This document shows positions 25,807 through 34,777 of a stretch of 64,000 nucleotides of DNA, one piece after another. Origin of the DNA: Gillisella vitis (lineage in GTDB: Bacteria > Pseudomonadota > Alphaproteobacteria > Rhizobiales > Rhizobiaceae). The translations under genes were made by a program, and so were the position numbers. Location: positions 1 to 64,000 of the forward strand of contig NZ_JACHLU010000019.1 of NCBI RefSeq assembly GCF_014204625.1, given 5' to 3'. The notes beneath the pieces are model-generated. The model did no database searches. It was not told the DNA's origin and saw only the letters and a list, made by a program, of their open reading frames with translations. Numbering within the stretch: the first letter of the stretch is position 1; every line of letters starts with the position of its first letter.

Positions 25807-25862
25807 AGAGTTTGTCAGGGAAAAGTGCAATCCAGTTTTCCCGCAAAGACAAACCAAAACAA
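25807..25862 (-). repeat. Palindromic intergenic repeat, copy 1 (inverted)
   Basis: The minus strand reads GTTTGTC, then GGGAAAA, a short spacer and TTTTCCC, then GACAAAC, forming a nested hairpin of about 50 bp. The same arrangement occurs at 31583, 34641 and 45137. It lies between divergently transcribed genes. It is probably a member of a dispersed rhizobial intergenic repeat family. Confidence 0.75.
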
Positions 25863-25934
25863 AAGAATCGAGAGTTTGTCTGGTTCAATCGGAACCTGAC
25901 AGACTCCAGGGAGCAATCAGGTTTGACGTGCGAT

Positions 25935-26462
25935 ATGGACGATTTTTGGGTGTTTGGCTATGGTTCTTTGATGTGGAACCCAGGTTTCCCCTTTGAGAAG
26001 CGGATAAATGCCCGTGTTCATGGGTTTCGGCGCTCTCTCTGTGTGCGTTCCTGGGTGCATCGTGGCACGCAACAGCAGCCGGGACTTGTTATGGGGCTGG
26101 ATTACGGCGGCTCCTGTCAGGGGGTGGCTTTCAAGGTGACGCCAGAGCATTGGCCACAGACACTTGATTATCTGCGTGAGCGTGAACTGGTGACGCAGGT
26201 GTATCTGGAAAGGCCTTTGCGATTGCATCTGGCCGATGGCAAGCGTGTCACGGGCCTTGGCTATGTGGTGGACCGACATCACCAGCAATATGCCGGTGCA
26301 ATCTCCGTGGATGAGGCCGTCAAGGTGGTGCGCGATGCCATTGGGCAATCCGGCCCGAATGCAGCCTATGTGGAAAGCACGGTCGAGCACCTGCGCAGCA
26401 TGGGTATTCATGACCAATGGCTGGAAAAGGTGGTTTCGGGCCTGTCTGCCGCTGACTTATAG
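25935..26462 (+). CDS. ChaC-like gamma-glutamylcyclotransferase
   Basis: A 175-residue cytosolic enzyme that releases 5-oxoproline from glutathione. The substrate-loop motif VFGYGSLMWNPGF is at residues 6-18, and the catalytic Glu is probably Glu84 in YLRERELVTQVY. Length and motifs match ChaC. The frame is open well upstream through the repeat element, but ATG 25935 places the protein start just before the conserved motif. It overlaps plsC by six bases, tail to tail. Confidence 0.9.
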   Translation: MDDFWVFGYGSLMWNPGFPFEKRINARVHGFRRSLCVRSWVHRGTQQQPGLVMGLDYGGSCQGVAFKVTPEHWPQTLDYLRERELVTQVYLERPLRLHLADGKRVTGLGYVVDRHHQQYAGAISVDEAVKVVRDAIGQSGPNAAYVESTVEHLRSMGIHDQWLEKVVSGLSAADL

Positions 26463-27260
26463 TGTGCTTTGCGATGCGGATGCTGCTGTGAGAACCTCAA
26501 TCCGTGCGAGAGCGGTGGGGGGCAAGGGCAGGTCGGGATTGGTGCGGGCCACCTCAAGCAGCAGTTCATCGCTTGCCGCTTCCAGATCATGGACCAGCTT
26601 GTCGAAAAAGTCATTTGGCTTCATGCCCGGCTCCATGGGGGGCAGAATGCGGATTTTATAGTGGCCGGGATAGCGCATCATGCTGCGGCGTGGCCAGAAC
26701 AGGCCCGCGTGCATGGCAACCGGTAAAACGGGGACTTTCAAATCCCGATAGAGCCGGGCAATACCAAATTTATACACAGGTTCAGCGCCTGGTGGGCGGC
26801 GCGTTCCTTCGGGATAGATGATCAGCTGGCGGCCATTTCGCATCTCTTCTGCGGCGCGCTGCATGACCTTGACCATTTCCTTGCCCTTGCCGCCACGATT
26901 GACCGGAATCATCCGCAGTTTGGCGGCATACCAGCCAAACACCGGAATCATCATCAACTCGCGTTTGAGAATGAAGACCGGATCATCCAGCCACGGCAGC
27001 AGCGCATAGGTATCCCAGAAGGATTGATGTTTGGGGGCCAGAATATAGCCGGAATCCGGGATATTCTCGAGACCTTCAATTTCAAAGGTTGTTCCGACAA
27101 TGGTTTTCATCAACCAATGGTTCATGGATGCCCATGCCTTGGGCACCCGATAGGCCAGTTTTCGCGGCAACAGAAAATAGATTGGCCATAAGACCGCCAT
27201 CCAGAGAATCAGATTGGCATAAAAAATAACGTTGAAGAGATGGGAGCGCAAAGCAAGCAT
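26457..27260 (-). CDS. 1-acyl-sn-glycerol-3-phosphate acyltransferase (PlsC family)
   Basis: A 267-residue membrane-bound acyltransferase of phospholipid synthesis. A hydrophobic N-terminus (about residues 8-32) is followed by the H(X4)D block at His78/Asp83, here KHQSFWDT, and the acceptor-binding YPEGTRRPPG. The order and spacing fit AGPAT. Several PlsC paralogues usually occur in rhizobia, so the exact acceptor is not certain. It lies in a minus-strand group with the YdcF gene and ftsEX. Confidence 0.87.
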   Translation of the reverse strand: MLALRSHLFNVIFYANLILWMAVLWPIYFLLPRKLAYRVPKAWASMNHWLMKTIVGTTFEIEGLENIPDSGYILAPKHQSFWDTYALLPWLDDPVFILKRELMMIPVFGWYAAKLRMIPVNRGGKGKEMVKVMQRAAEEMRNGRQLIIYPEGTRRPPGAEPVYKFGIARLYRDLKVPVLPVAMHAGLFWPRRSMMRYPGHYKIRILPPMEPGMKPNDFFDKLVHDLEAASDELLLEVARTNPDLPLPPTALARIEVLTAASASQSTL

Positions 27261-27327
27261 GGATCAATTCCGAAATGTGTCGTGCCTTGCCTATATGAAT
27301 TCAAAGGCAAGCGGAAGGTGTTTCAGA

Positions 27328-28044
27328 TCAGCCTGCTGGCGGATTGCTGACAGAGCGTAATCCACGCCAGGACCCCCAGCCCGTTGCATCACGTGCATAG
27401 GCAAACAGAATTTTAACATATTCGGACAAAAGCGTGCGCAGTGCGTTGGGTTCGGCATACCATGCTCTGGTGCGCAGGTCTGAAATGACAACAGGATAGG
27501 GAATGAATTCTGTCGTGGGGGCGGTGCGGCGCAATTCCATCAGACTGCGCTGCATGTGGTAATTGCTGGTCACGACCAGCACCGATGAATAGCCCTTGTC
27601 ATGCACCCATTGGGCCGTTTCATTGGCATTGCCAATGGTATCGAGCGCCTGATAGCCCATATCCACGCAGCAGGCAAACAGGTCGTAAGAGCTTTGCGTC
27701 ATGGTGCGGATCTGTTTTGACGTGGTGGTGGGGTGAACGCCGGAAATCAGCAGGCGCTGGCCCGAGCCTCTTCGCAACAGATCAACGGCCTGATCAATGC
27801 GCTGATAGCCACCTGTCAGCACCACAATCGCATCGGCTTTTGGGTGTTCGGGTGGACGCATGACGGTGACGGCATCGGCAAAATAGAGAAAGCCACCGAT
27901 CAGGCAGGCCGCCACAAGGATCGTGATATAGCCACCATAGCGCAACACACGCCGAAGCCAGCCGCGCCGGTGAAATAACCGGTTTGGTTGCTCGCTTTTG
28001 CGAGGGCTTGGATCCCCATTGGGATCGTCTGGGCGCATTGTCAT
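27328..28044 (-). CDS. YdcF/ElyC-like DUF218 protein
   Basis: A 238-residue inner-membrane protein: a basic N-terminus (RRGWLRRVLR), one transmembrane helix (about residues 36-56), then a DUF218 domain with DAIVVLTGGYQRIDQAVDLL, RLLISGVHP and SVLVVTSNYHMQRSLMELRR. The family includes SanA and ElyC, linked to envelope biogenesis in E. coli. Located between ftsX and plsC on the same strand, which suits an envelope role (inference). Confidence 0.86.
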   Translation of the reverse strand: MTMRPDDPNGDPSPRKSEQPNRLFHRRGWLRRVLRYGGYITILVAACLIGGFLYFADAVTVMRPPEHPKADAIVVLTGGYQRIDQAVDLLRRGSGQRLLISGVHPTTTSKQIRTMTQSSYDLFACCVDMGYQALDTIGNANETAQWVHDKGYSSVLVVTSNYHMQRSLMELRRTAPTTEFIPYPVVISDLRTRAWYAEPNALRTLLSEYVKILFAYARDATGWGSWRGLRSVSNPPAG

Positions 28045-28235
28045 TGCTCGTCCATATTGCGGTCATTCAGCGTTTTCAACGCCGCACCGCTACATCTATC
28101 GGATAATGGTCAAAACCGGAATCGGTTTCAGACGGTATTCCTCAGCTTACCGCTGGCTTTGCACCATGATGCGTCGGGAATATGTCGGCGCTTTGATCGA
28201 TAATTGCGCTATTGTCTTCTTTTTGCCGACAAGCT

Positions 28236-29267
28236 CTAATCAACCGGCAAGCCGCTGCTGCGGCTGGGATCGGAGCGGATCTGGTCAATGTCATAGATGG
28301 CACGCATGACCGTGAGCCGTGCTGTCAAGGTTGTCAGCAGTGCAATGACAATCATGGTGGCGAATATGCCCATATAGCCGGTAAAGCCGATTTCAAACCG
28401 GCCAAACAGAGCAGTGGCCTGATCAGTTTGCGGCGTTGCCAGCGTGTTATCTTGCAAAAAGCTGGCAAAGGCAAAAAAAGCAGCCGCCATAAACCCGCCT
28501 GCACCGGCTCCCTTGAGGCTGATCTTGAGAAAGTGCTTTTGAAATTCCCGCGCCACGAACTGGCTCTCTGCGCCCACAAAGTGCAGCACCTCGATAATAT
28601 GACGATTGCCGGACAAGGCTCCGCGTGTGGCAAACACCACGGTCAAAACCATGGCGGTAAACACCAGTATCAAAATGCCAAAACCAATCAGCACCGTGGT
28701 GCGGGCCATGGAGACCAGCTTGTCCACCCAGTTGCGGTGATCATCCAGTGTGGCTTGCGGAATTTGTGCCGATAAAAGATCACGCATCGCGGCAAAATCC
28801 GGCGGATGGCTTTCATCAATGGTAATGATGACAAGGCGGGGAACAGGCAGATCCTTGATGTCCAGTCCGGTGCCAAGCCACGGCTCCAGCAGGCGTGCGG
28901 TTGCGGCCTCATCAACAATCTGGCCGTCTTTGGTGCCGACAAAACTCAAGGCCAGATCCTTGGCGCGGGTGAGGGCCTGTTCCATGTTGACAGTGTCGTC
29001 GGGCTTGATCTGAATGGTGACTTCACGTGAAATCTGGCTTTGCCAACTGGCGGCGGTGGCCCGGATCATCGAGACAGCGCCCAGTGTCAGGCAGGCCAGA
29101 AATGCCATGATGGCAATCACCACCAGCAATGCATTGCCCTGAATATTGGAGGGCGGCAAAATTGGCCCGGTCGGCCGCACCTGCATGGCCACCCGCTTGG
29201 AGGGTTGCTTTGCCGTCTGGCTGGGGATTTTCAGGGTCGGGGGCACAGTTGGCCTGCGGTCATTCAT
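28236..29267 (-). CDS. ftsX: Cell division permease FtsX-like protein
   Basis: A 343-residue membrane subunit of the FtsEX complex that activates peptidoglycan hydrolases at the septum. A Pro/Lys-rich cytosolic tail precedes the first helix (about residues 40-65), then a periplasmic domain, then three more helices with GFGILILVFTAMVLTVVFAT and LLTTLTARLTVMRAIYDID. ATG 29267 was chosen; it overlaps the ftsE stop by eight bases, which fits coupled translation. Confidence 0.9.
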   Translation of the reverse strand: MNDRRPTVPPTLKIPSQTAKQPSKRVAMQVRPTGPILPPSNIQGNALLVVIAIMAFLACLTLGAVSMIRATAASWQSQISREVTIQIKPDDTVNMEQALTRAKDLALSFVGTKDGQIVDEAATARLLEPWLGTGLDIKDLPVPRLVIITIDESHPPDFAAMRDLLSAQIPQATLDDHRNWVDKLVSMARTTVLIGFGILILVFTAMVLTVVFATRGALSGNRHIIEVLHFVGAESQFVAREFQKHFLKISLKGAGAGGFMAAAFFAFASFLQDNTLATPQTDQATALFGRFEIGFTGYMGIFATMIVIALLTTLTARLTVMRAIYDIDQIRSDPSRSSGLPVD

Positions 29268-29919
29268 AGATGTCGAGCCGCCCTTCACTGAGAATCATGC
29301 GGCGGGCATCTACCTGTTCCATCAGAGCAAGGTCATGGGTGGCGATCACCACGGCAGTGCCAAGACGGTTCAGCTCTAAAAACAGGCTGAGCAGGCGCCG
29401 CGCCATGGGCGGATCAACATTGCCGGTTGGCTCATCGGCCAGCAGAAGCTCAGGGCGATCAATCAGGGCGCGGGCAATGGCGGCACGCTGCTTTTCGCCG
29501 CCGGAAAGAATGGCGGGCAGCACATTGATTCGCTCGCCAAGGCCCACCCATTTCAGCAGTTCCAGCACATCCTGCTTATAGCTGGCCTCGTCCTTGCCGC
29601 GCACGCGCAAGGGCAGAGCGACATTTTCATAGGTGGTGAGATGGTCGAGCAGCTGAAAATCCTGAAATACAATGCCAACGCGCCGCCGCAGCAGCGGCAA
29701 TTCCTGCCGTGGAATCTGGGTAATGTCGCGGCCAAAACTGCGGATCAATCCGCGGGTCGGTTTCAGTGACATGAACAGCAGGCGCAGCAATGTGGTCTTG
29801 CCAGCGCCAGACGGGCCGGTGAGAAATTGAAAAGAGCGCTTCGGGATGTCGAAGGTCAGGTCGCGGAGGATCTCAGGCCCCATCCCGTAACGCAGGCCAA
29901 CATTTTCGAAGTGAATCAA
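29260..29919 (-). CDS. ftsE: Cell division ATP-binding protein FtsE
   Basis: A 219-residue ABC ATPase. Walker A is GPSGAGKT (35-42), the Q-loop is in VGIVFQDFQLL, the signature is LSGGEKQRAAIARAL and Walker B LLADEPTGN, followed by ATHD. Pairs with FtsX to energise septal hydrolase control. First gene of the ftsEX pair. Confidence 0.95.
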   Translation of the reverse strand: MIHFENVGLRYGMGPEILRDLTFDIPKRSFQFLTGPSGAGKTTLLRLLFMSLKPTRGLIRSFGRDITQIPRQELPLLRRRVGIVFQDFQLLDHLTTYENVALPLRVRGKDEASYKQDVLELLKWVGLGERINVLPAILSGGEKQRAAIARALIDRPELLLADEPTGNVDPPMARRLLSLFLELNRLGTAVVIATHDLALMEQVDARRMILSEGRLDIYE

Positions 29920-30081
29920 TTGAGAAACCCGGTCTTGAGCCAGTGGACGAATGCTTACTTCTTAACGTCTCCGGTTACTATTCGGTAAATGCAGCAAAAA
30001 AGCCGCAGGATTCCGGTAACTTTGCAAATCATTAACCATTCGAATTTACGACTTGTCGAGATTGGTTTCAATGCCTCATTC

Positions 30082-30119
30082 CATTTGTCCGCTTAAGAGC
30101 CATTTGCCCGCTTAAGAGC
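30082..30119. repeat. Tandem 19-bp repeat with a CTTAAG core
   Basis: CATTTGTCCGCTTAAGAGC is followed at once by CATTTGCCCGCTTAAGAGC, with one change. The palindromic GCTTAAGAGC cores are two helical turns apart (19 bp), a spacing suited to binding a protein on one DNA face. It lies 36 bases upstream of the start at 30155 in the divergent ftsE/30155 promoter region. Nothing else is clear in 29920-30081. Confidence 0.6.
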
Positions 30120-30154
30120 GATTGCATGTCGAGAACAGGCTTTGCGAGGGTTCA

Positions 30155-30838
30155 ATGAACGCATTTCGTTTCCGGCAAAGGCAGGCCGAGCCAGATGTTG
30201 ATCTGTTGCCGCCAGAGCACAGGCCGCGCCCCAGACCTCGCAATGGCTTTGCGCTGGCCGATGATGTTGCGGATGCAGCCTTTGTCACGGTCAATGACCC
30301 GGTTGGCGAGATGCAAAACCGCTTGCAGGCCGAGTTGAATGGAAGCGCTGCTGGCAAGCCAGCCCTGATCTTTGCTCTTGTCAGACGCCGTCTGGCTGGT
30401 CCCTTGCGCCGGCTGGACGCTGTTCTTGACCGGCTGTCAGAGCGCTCCTTCACCACGCTTGTCTCGACCATGGTGCTGGTGGTGTTTGTGCTGGCGGGTG
30501 GTTTCACGCTGTTTGGCAGTCATGGGCCCGCGCCGTTGATCGGGCCTGCTCTGGACATTACCCATGTCAGCCTGACCCCGCAGGATGCCGATGGTATGCA
30601 TGTGCTGGTGGTCAATGCGATTATTGAAAACCGCGCCAATACCACGCAGGATCTGCCGCCGGTGCGGGCGGATCTTTACGCAAATGGTCGCCTGATTGCC
30701 TCGACATTGATTGCCCCGCCAGCGGCCGAGATTGGCGTTGGTCATAGCCGGGGCATTTCTGCCAGATTGCGCCATCCCGGTGGAAAAACGCCGCAGTTGA
30801 AGCTTTCGTTTGATAGAACGGATGCCTCGCATTCCTGA
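30155..30838 (+). CDS. Single-pass membrane protein upstream of hpt, unknown function
   Basis: A 227-residue protein: a cytosolic, Arg/Pro-rich N-terminus (VDLLPPEHRPRPRPRNG), one transmembrane helix (STMVLVVFVLAGGFTLFG, about residues 108-125) and a periplasmic beta-rich domain with HVLVVNAIIENRANTTQDLP that resembles the FxLYD/DUF3426-type domain of zinc-ribbon membrane proteins, though no CxxC ribbon is present here. GAGGG precedes ATG 30155. It sits between divergent ftsE and co-directional hpt. Confidence 0.72.
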   Translation: MNAFRFRQRQAEPDVDLLPPEHRPRPRPRNGFALADDVADAAFVTVNDPVGEMQNRLQAELNGSAAGKPALIFALVRRRLAGPLRRLDAVLDRLSERSFTTLVSTMVLVVFVLAGGFTLFGSHGPAPLIGPALDITHVSLTPQDADGMHVLVVNAIIENRANTTQDLPPVRADLYANGRLIASTLIAPPAAEIGVGHSRGISARLRHPGGKTPQLKLSFDRTDASHS

Positions 30839-30883
30839 CTGTGGTATCGCAGGGTGAGATTGACGCCAAATTCTGGAGACATC

Positions 30884-31429
30884 ATGCCCATCGTGCGCGG
30901 AAAAGTGATTGAGCCTTATTTCACGGCAGAGCAGATTGCCGAGCGCAATATCGAGATTGCCAAGGCAATCTCGCAAGGGCCATCGGATAATCTTCTGGTG
31001 ATTTCCATTCTCAAAGGCTCGTTCATCTTTGCTGCTGACCTGATCCGCTCCATGCATCATGTGGGGTTGGCTCCAGAAATGGAATTCATCACCCTGTCCA
31101 GTTATGGCAAAGGCACGGTGTCGCAGGGTGTCAAGATTATCAAGGACATCGACAGTGATGTGACTGGCCGCAATGTGCTGCTGATTGATGATATTCTCGA
31201 ATCTGGCCGCACGCTGCAATTTGCCCGGGATCTGATGTATGAGCGCGGCGCGGCCAATGTCACCATTGCCGTGCTGCTGGATAAAAAAGTCAAGCGCAGT
31301 GAAGAGCTTGAGGCTGATTATGTCGGCTTTGAATGCCCAGATTATTTTGTGGTGGGCTATGGCATGGATGCCGCTTACGCCTTCCGCGAGCTGCCATTTG
31401 TCGGTGTTGTCACGGGCGATGCGACGTAA
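30884..31429 (+). CDS. hpt: Hypoxanthine phosphoribosyltransferase
   Basis: A 181-residue purine salvage enzyme that makes IMP or GMP from the free base and PRPP. The PRPP-binding motif is VLLIDDILESGRTL, preceded by SILKGSFIFAADLIR. The C-terminal base-binding part holds FVVGYGMDAAYAFRELPFVG (about residues 157-176). GGAG is six bases before ATG 30884. A strong hairpin occurs about 110 bases downstream. Confidence 0.94.
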   Translation: MPIVRGKVIEPYFTAEQIAERNIEIAKAISQGPSDNLLVISILKGSFIFAADLIRSMHHVGLAPEMEFITLSSYGKGTVSQGVKIIKDIDSDVTGRNVLLIDDILESGRTLQFARDLMYERGAANVTIAVLLDKKVKRSEELEADYVGFECPDYFVVGYGMDAAYAFRELPFVGVVTGDAT

Positions 31430-31539
31430 AATCGCCTCGCAACCATTCTTCATATTTTATCGGAGTTGTTAACCATACCTCGGATCAGCCTTGCGATGTT
31501 TACCTCTCGCAAAGGAAAAACTGGTGATTTGCTATTCTG

Positions 31540-31574
31540 GAGCCTGCCCGGTTCAGGTTGAGCCGGGCAGGCTC
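31540..31574 (+). terminator. Strong hairpin downstream of hpt
   Basis: A 12-bp perfect stem GAGCCTGCCCGG / CCGGGCAGGCTC with an 11-base loop, followed by TGGTTTCTCTTGTTTT. Probably a Rho-independent terminator ahead of cpdR. Confidence 0.7.
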
Positions 31575-31582
31575 TGGTTTCT

Positions 31583-31638
31583 CTTGTTTTCGTTTGTCTT
31601 ATCGGGAAAATCGGGTTCCACTTTTCCCTGACAAACTT
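31583..31638 (+). repeat. Palindromic intergenic repeat, copy 2
   Basis: GTTTGTC, GGGAAAA, spacer, TTTTCCC, GACAAAC nested palindrome, nearly the same as the copies at 25807 and 45137. It directly follows the hpt terminator and ends 25 bases before cpdR, so it probably forms part of the cpdR 5' region. Confidence 0.8.
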
Positions 31639-31663
31639 TATTGCTCAAAATGGGAATGCAAAC

Positions 31664-32023
31664 ATGGCCAAGATTTTGATTACCGAAGACGAGGATGGTT
31701 TGCGCTCTTTTGTGGCCCGGGCATTGCGGATGGATGGGCATGAGACCCACGAAGCCGCAGATGGTGCCGAGGGGTTGGAAAAGCTGGCGACAGGTCCGTT
31801 TGATTTATTGTTATCGGATATCCGTATGCCGGTGATGGACGGAATTGAATTGGCGCATCGCGCCTTTTGCGATTTTCCGGGTTTGAAAATTCTGTTGATG
31901 ACCGGCTACGCCGACCAGCGCGAACGCGCCGATGATCTGATGGAAAAGGTCATTGATGTCGTGCCAAAGCCCTTTGCCTTGCCCGATATTCGCAAGGCTG
32001 TTGCTCTGGCGCTGGCGGCTTGA
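31664..32023 (+). CDS. cpdR: Response regulator CpdR
   Basis: A 119-residue stand-alone receiver domain that, in alphaproteobacteria, primes the ClpXP protease for cell-cycle substrates such as CtrA regulators. Acidic residues are at positions 8-11 (EDED), the phosphoacceptor is Asp52 in LLLSDIRMP, a Thr-Gly is at 80-81 and the conserved Lys is Lys102 (VVPKPF). The C-terminus is Ala-Ala, consistent with CpdR itself being a ClpXP substrate. There is no output domain. Controlled elsewhere by the CckA-ChpT phosphorelay. Confidence 0.93.
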   Translation: MAKILITEDEDGLRSFVARALRMDGHETHEAADGAEGLEKLATGPFDLLLSDIRMPVMDGIELAHRAFCDFPGLKILLMTGYADQRERADDLMEKVIDVVPKPFALPDIRKAVALALAA

Positions 32024-32039
32024 AGCCGCCAGACCTGAT

Positions 32040-34628
32040 TTACTGTATATCCAGCAACCGTTCCAGATAACGCCGCTCGATCTCTGGGCTGGCGTTATTG
32101 CCCAGTTTGTCGCGGATGGCATCCAGAATTTCGCGGGCACGCTGCACATCAATCTCGTTGGGAATGCGTACGCTGTCGTCCAGATCTGTGTCGTCTGTGC
32201 GCCTTGACCGCCCCAGTGGATCGCGCCCGCCTGGCTCGCCCTGCGCCATTCCGGGGCCTTGGCCCTGCTGATTGCCCATTGCCTGCATCATCTGGTTCAT
32301 CATGTCGCGGGCACCCTGACGAAGCGCTTCCAGTGCTCGGCCTTGACCTTCGACGGCACGGTCGCCACTGCCCTTGCCCAGTTGTTCGCCAGCACCTTTC
32401 ATGTCTCGCTCGGCCTGTCCAAACTCCTTGCTTGGTTTAACGCCGAGCTTGCCAAGGCCCTGTTGCAATTGTTTCAATTGTTTGCCCAGGCCATCCTGTT
32501 GCTCGCGCAAGGCTTTCAAAGCGTCACGGAGCTGTTTCTCGGTCATCTGATCGGTTGGCGATGGCGTTTGGCCGGGTGTGGGTTGCTGGCCTTCCTCGGT
32601 GACGCCCTCGTCATTGCCGGGGTCTGATGGATCGCCCAATGCCATCCGATCTTGCAGCGCCTGATCGAGCCTGAATGTCTGCTCCATCAATTTCTGCTGG
32701 TTCTGCATGATCTCGCCCAGTTTGTCGATCTGCTTGCGGGCTTCGCTCTTCTCTTGCTGCTGTTGCGGGCTCGGGCGCTGCATTCGCCCGGTTTGCAGGT
32801 TGTTCATCAGCCGTTGCAGCTCGGACAGCATCTGGCGGGCTGCATCCTTGTTGCCGGAGCGGGCCAGATTTTCGATCTGGTTCATCATGTTTTCCAGATC
32901 GCGCTGGGTCAGAGTCTTGATGGCATTCTGCTGCTGCGGCTGGCCATTTTGAGGTTGCTGCCGCTGGGCCAGCGCCTTCATATACTCCTGCATCGCCTGT
33001 CTGAGTTCATCCGTGAGCTTCTTGATTTCGGAATCAGGTGCATTGCGCGCCAGCGCTTGCGAAAGCTTCTGCTGCGCTTCAGACAGTTTGCGCTCGGCCA
33101 GCGAGACCTCGCCATCATCAATGCCTAAGGCAATTTCCCAGAGATAGGCGGCGGTGTCCTTCATCGCCTCGGTATTGCTGGCCAGAGCCATGCGGGCACG
33201 GGCGGATTTGATCAGCAGATAATGCGAAAGGTTGGGGATTGTTTCATCGGCACGCAGTGTCAGGGCATCATTGAGATCAATGGCGCGGGCCATTTTGCGA
33301 GCATCGAGCGCAAACACCTGCCGTTCTTCTGCAAGGGCTGCGGCCAGAGGCTCATTGAAGGGCCGAGCTGGCAGCACCATCTCATAGGGCGGGCTGCGGC
33401 CTTCCTGCCCCAGACCATCCTTGACAACCAATGTGATGCGAACCCTTTTACCCGCAAGCGGATCTTCAGTCAGGTTGTGACTGGAAAGCCCTTTCACCTC
33501 CTTGGCGTTACGGCGAGGAAACTCCAGCTTGTAATCCGGCAAAGGATAGAGAGGTTCTGCTGTCGGATCGTTGTCCACGGGCACGATGTCGGCGCGGGCT
33601 TCCTGTAGACCATAATCATCTCTGGCGACAAAGCCAATTTCCAGCGCACCATTGGCTGCATGTTTTGGCACGCCTTCAAAGGCAATGGTCGGTGGCTTGT
33701 CGGCAATGACAGTCAGCGGCCATTGTTGCTGCCCAACATCAAGCGTGCCACTCTGGGCAAGTGTCAGGGTCATGGTTTGAGTCTTGGTGTCTGTGGTCTC
33801 CGTCGAGCCTTCCGGTGCCTTTTCGGTTTGCAACGCCATTGTCTCTGCCCCGGCCGCTGGCTTGAATGTTGCGGTCTGATCCGAGGCGTCTCCGGTGAAG
33901 CGCACCGTGACGACGGATTGGGCGGGCACTGCAATGTCGCGTGGCGCATCGCCATTGCGACGGGTGAGAAACACAGGCGGCTGTCCGGTATAGCCCGGTG
34001 GGGTGATCCAGGCATCAATGCGAAGGCCGGGCTGATTGTCTTGGGTATTCGCAAGCCGAAATGCATCACTGATGCGGCCTGCACTGTTGGAGCCGGAGTA
34101 GGCAAAGGCCACCACCAGCACGAGGGCAGGAATGGCGCGCAAGCCATTGCGATCAAAGCGGGCAATGTCCGGGCGTGGCAGGCCAGGATTGAGATTGGCG
34201 ATTTTGGCAGCCATGCGTCTTTGATGCTCTTGCCAAAGGGCAACAGCAAAAGGCGTCTCGAAAGCGGGTTCATCGTCCTGCGCCCGCACGGGCTGGTGCG
34301 GCAGGTGGTTGCGCTCTTCCAGCAGCCGGTCTGCTTCGGTGGTTTTGGGCCAGCGCAGGCGGGTGAGCGGCAAAAGCGCTGTCAGAAAGCCAAAGATCAG
34401 CGCAAAAACCACGGGCCAGCGCAGAAGCGATGGCATATCCCGAAACAGGCCAAGCCAACTGAGCGACAGAAAAATGGCAACGAGAGACGCAGGCAGCAGC
34501 AGAACTGGCGCGAGGCGCTCGCAAAACAGCACAAGCTGGGCAAGGCCACGGTTGATGGCAACGCGCCGAGACAGCGTTGGATCGCCCTGATACGCAGCTT
34601 TGCCTTTATGCCTGCCCGATGCTGTCAT
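32040..34628 (-). CDS. TIGR02302/DUF4175 family membrane protein
   Basis: An 862-residue protein. Two to three hydrophobic helices lie in the first 110 residues (LLLPASLVAIFLSLSWLGLF and FALIFGFLTALLPL), with a further one near residue 180. A long beta-rich region follows, then a Gln/Met-rich, coiled-coil-prone C-terminal third (QKLSQALARNAP, MMNQMMQAMGNQQGQG) and a charged end. This layout is typical of an alphaproteobacterial family of unknown function. ATG 34628 was chosen; the upstream frame runs through the repeat at 34641. Confidence 0.87.
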   Translation of the reverse strand: MTASGRHKGKAAYQGDPTLSRRVAINRGLAQLVLFCERLAPVLLLPASLVAIFLSLSWLGLFRDMPSLLRWPVVFALIFGFLTALLPLTRLRWPKTTEADRLLEERNHLPHQPVRAQDDEPAFETPFAVALWQEHQRRMAAKIANLNPGLPRPDIARFDRNGLRAIPALVLVVAFAYSGSNSAGRISDAFRLANTQDNQPGLRIDAWITPPGYTGQPPVFLTRRNGDAPRDIAVPAQSVVTVRFTGDASDQTATFKPAAGAETMALQTEKAPEGSTETTDTKTQTMTLTLAQSGTLDVGQQQWPLTVIADKPPTIAFEGVPKHAANGALEIGFVARDDYGLQEARADIVPVDNDPTAEPLYPLPDYKLEFPRRNAKEVKGLSSHNLTEDPLAGKRVRITLVVKDGLGQEGRSPPYEMVLPARPFNEPLAAALAEERQVFALDARKMARAIDLNDALTLRADETIPNLSHYLLIKSARARMALASNTEAMKDTAAYLWEIALGIDDGEVSLAERKLSEAQQKLSQALARNAPDSEIKKLTDELRQAMQEYMKALAQRQQPQNGQPQQQNAIKTLTQRDLENMMNQIENLARSGNKDAARQMLSELQRLMNNLQTGRMQRPSPQQQQEKSEARKQIDKLGEIMQNQQKLMEQTFRLDQALQDRMALGDPSDPGNDEGVTEEGQQPTPGQTPSPTDQMTEKQLRDALKALREQQDGLGKQLKQLQQGLGKLGVKPSKEFGQAERDMKGAGEQLGKGSGDRAVEGQGRALEALRQGARDMMNQMMQAMGNQQGQGPGMAQGEPGGRDPLGRSRRTDDTDLDDSVRIPNEIDVQRAREILDAIRDKLGNNASPEIERRYLERLLDIQ

Positions 34629-34640
34629 CCATGGATCTCC

Positions 34641-34680
34641 GTTTGTCTTTTCGGAAAAAACGGGTAGCCGTTCCCTGACA
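34641..34680 (+). repeat. Palindromic intergenic repeat, copy 3 (degenerate)
   Basis: GTTTGTCTTTTCGGAAAAAA followed by a spacer and TTCCCTGACA: the same layout as the other copies, but with changed inner arms. It sits directly upstream of the DUF4175 start. Confidence 0.55.
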
Positions 34681-34777
34681 TGTCCCGTGCAGGATAGCAT
34701 TGTTTGTGGCGAAGACGAGGGGAGAACCCCTCATCTGTGTGGTTTTTGCCGTCAGGGCCGGATTTGTGAACGCATTT

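Noticed and set aside
30032..30039. TTAACCAT as a CtrA site upstream of ftsE
   Set aside because: Only one half-site is present; the second TTAA at the required seven-base spacing reads AATT.
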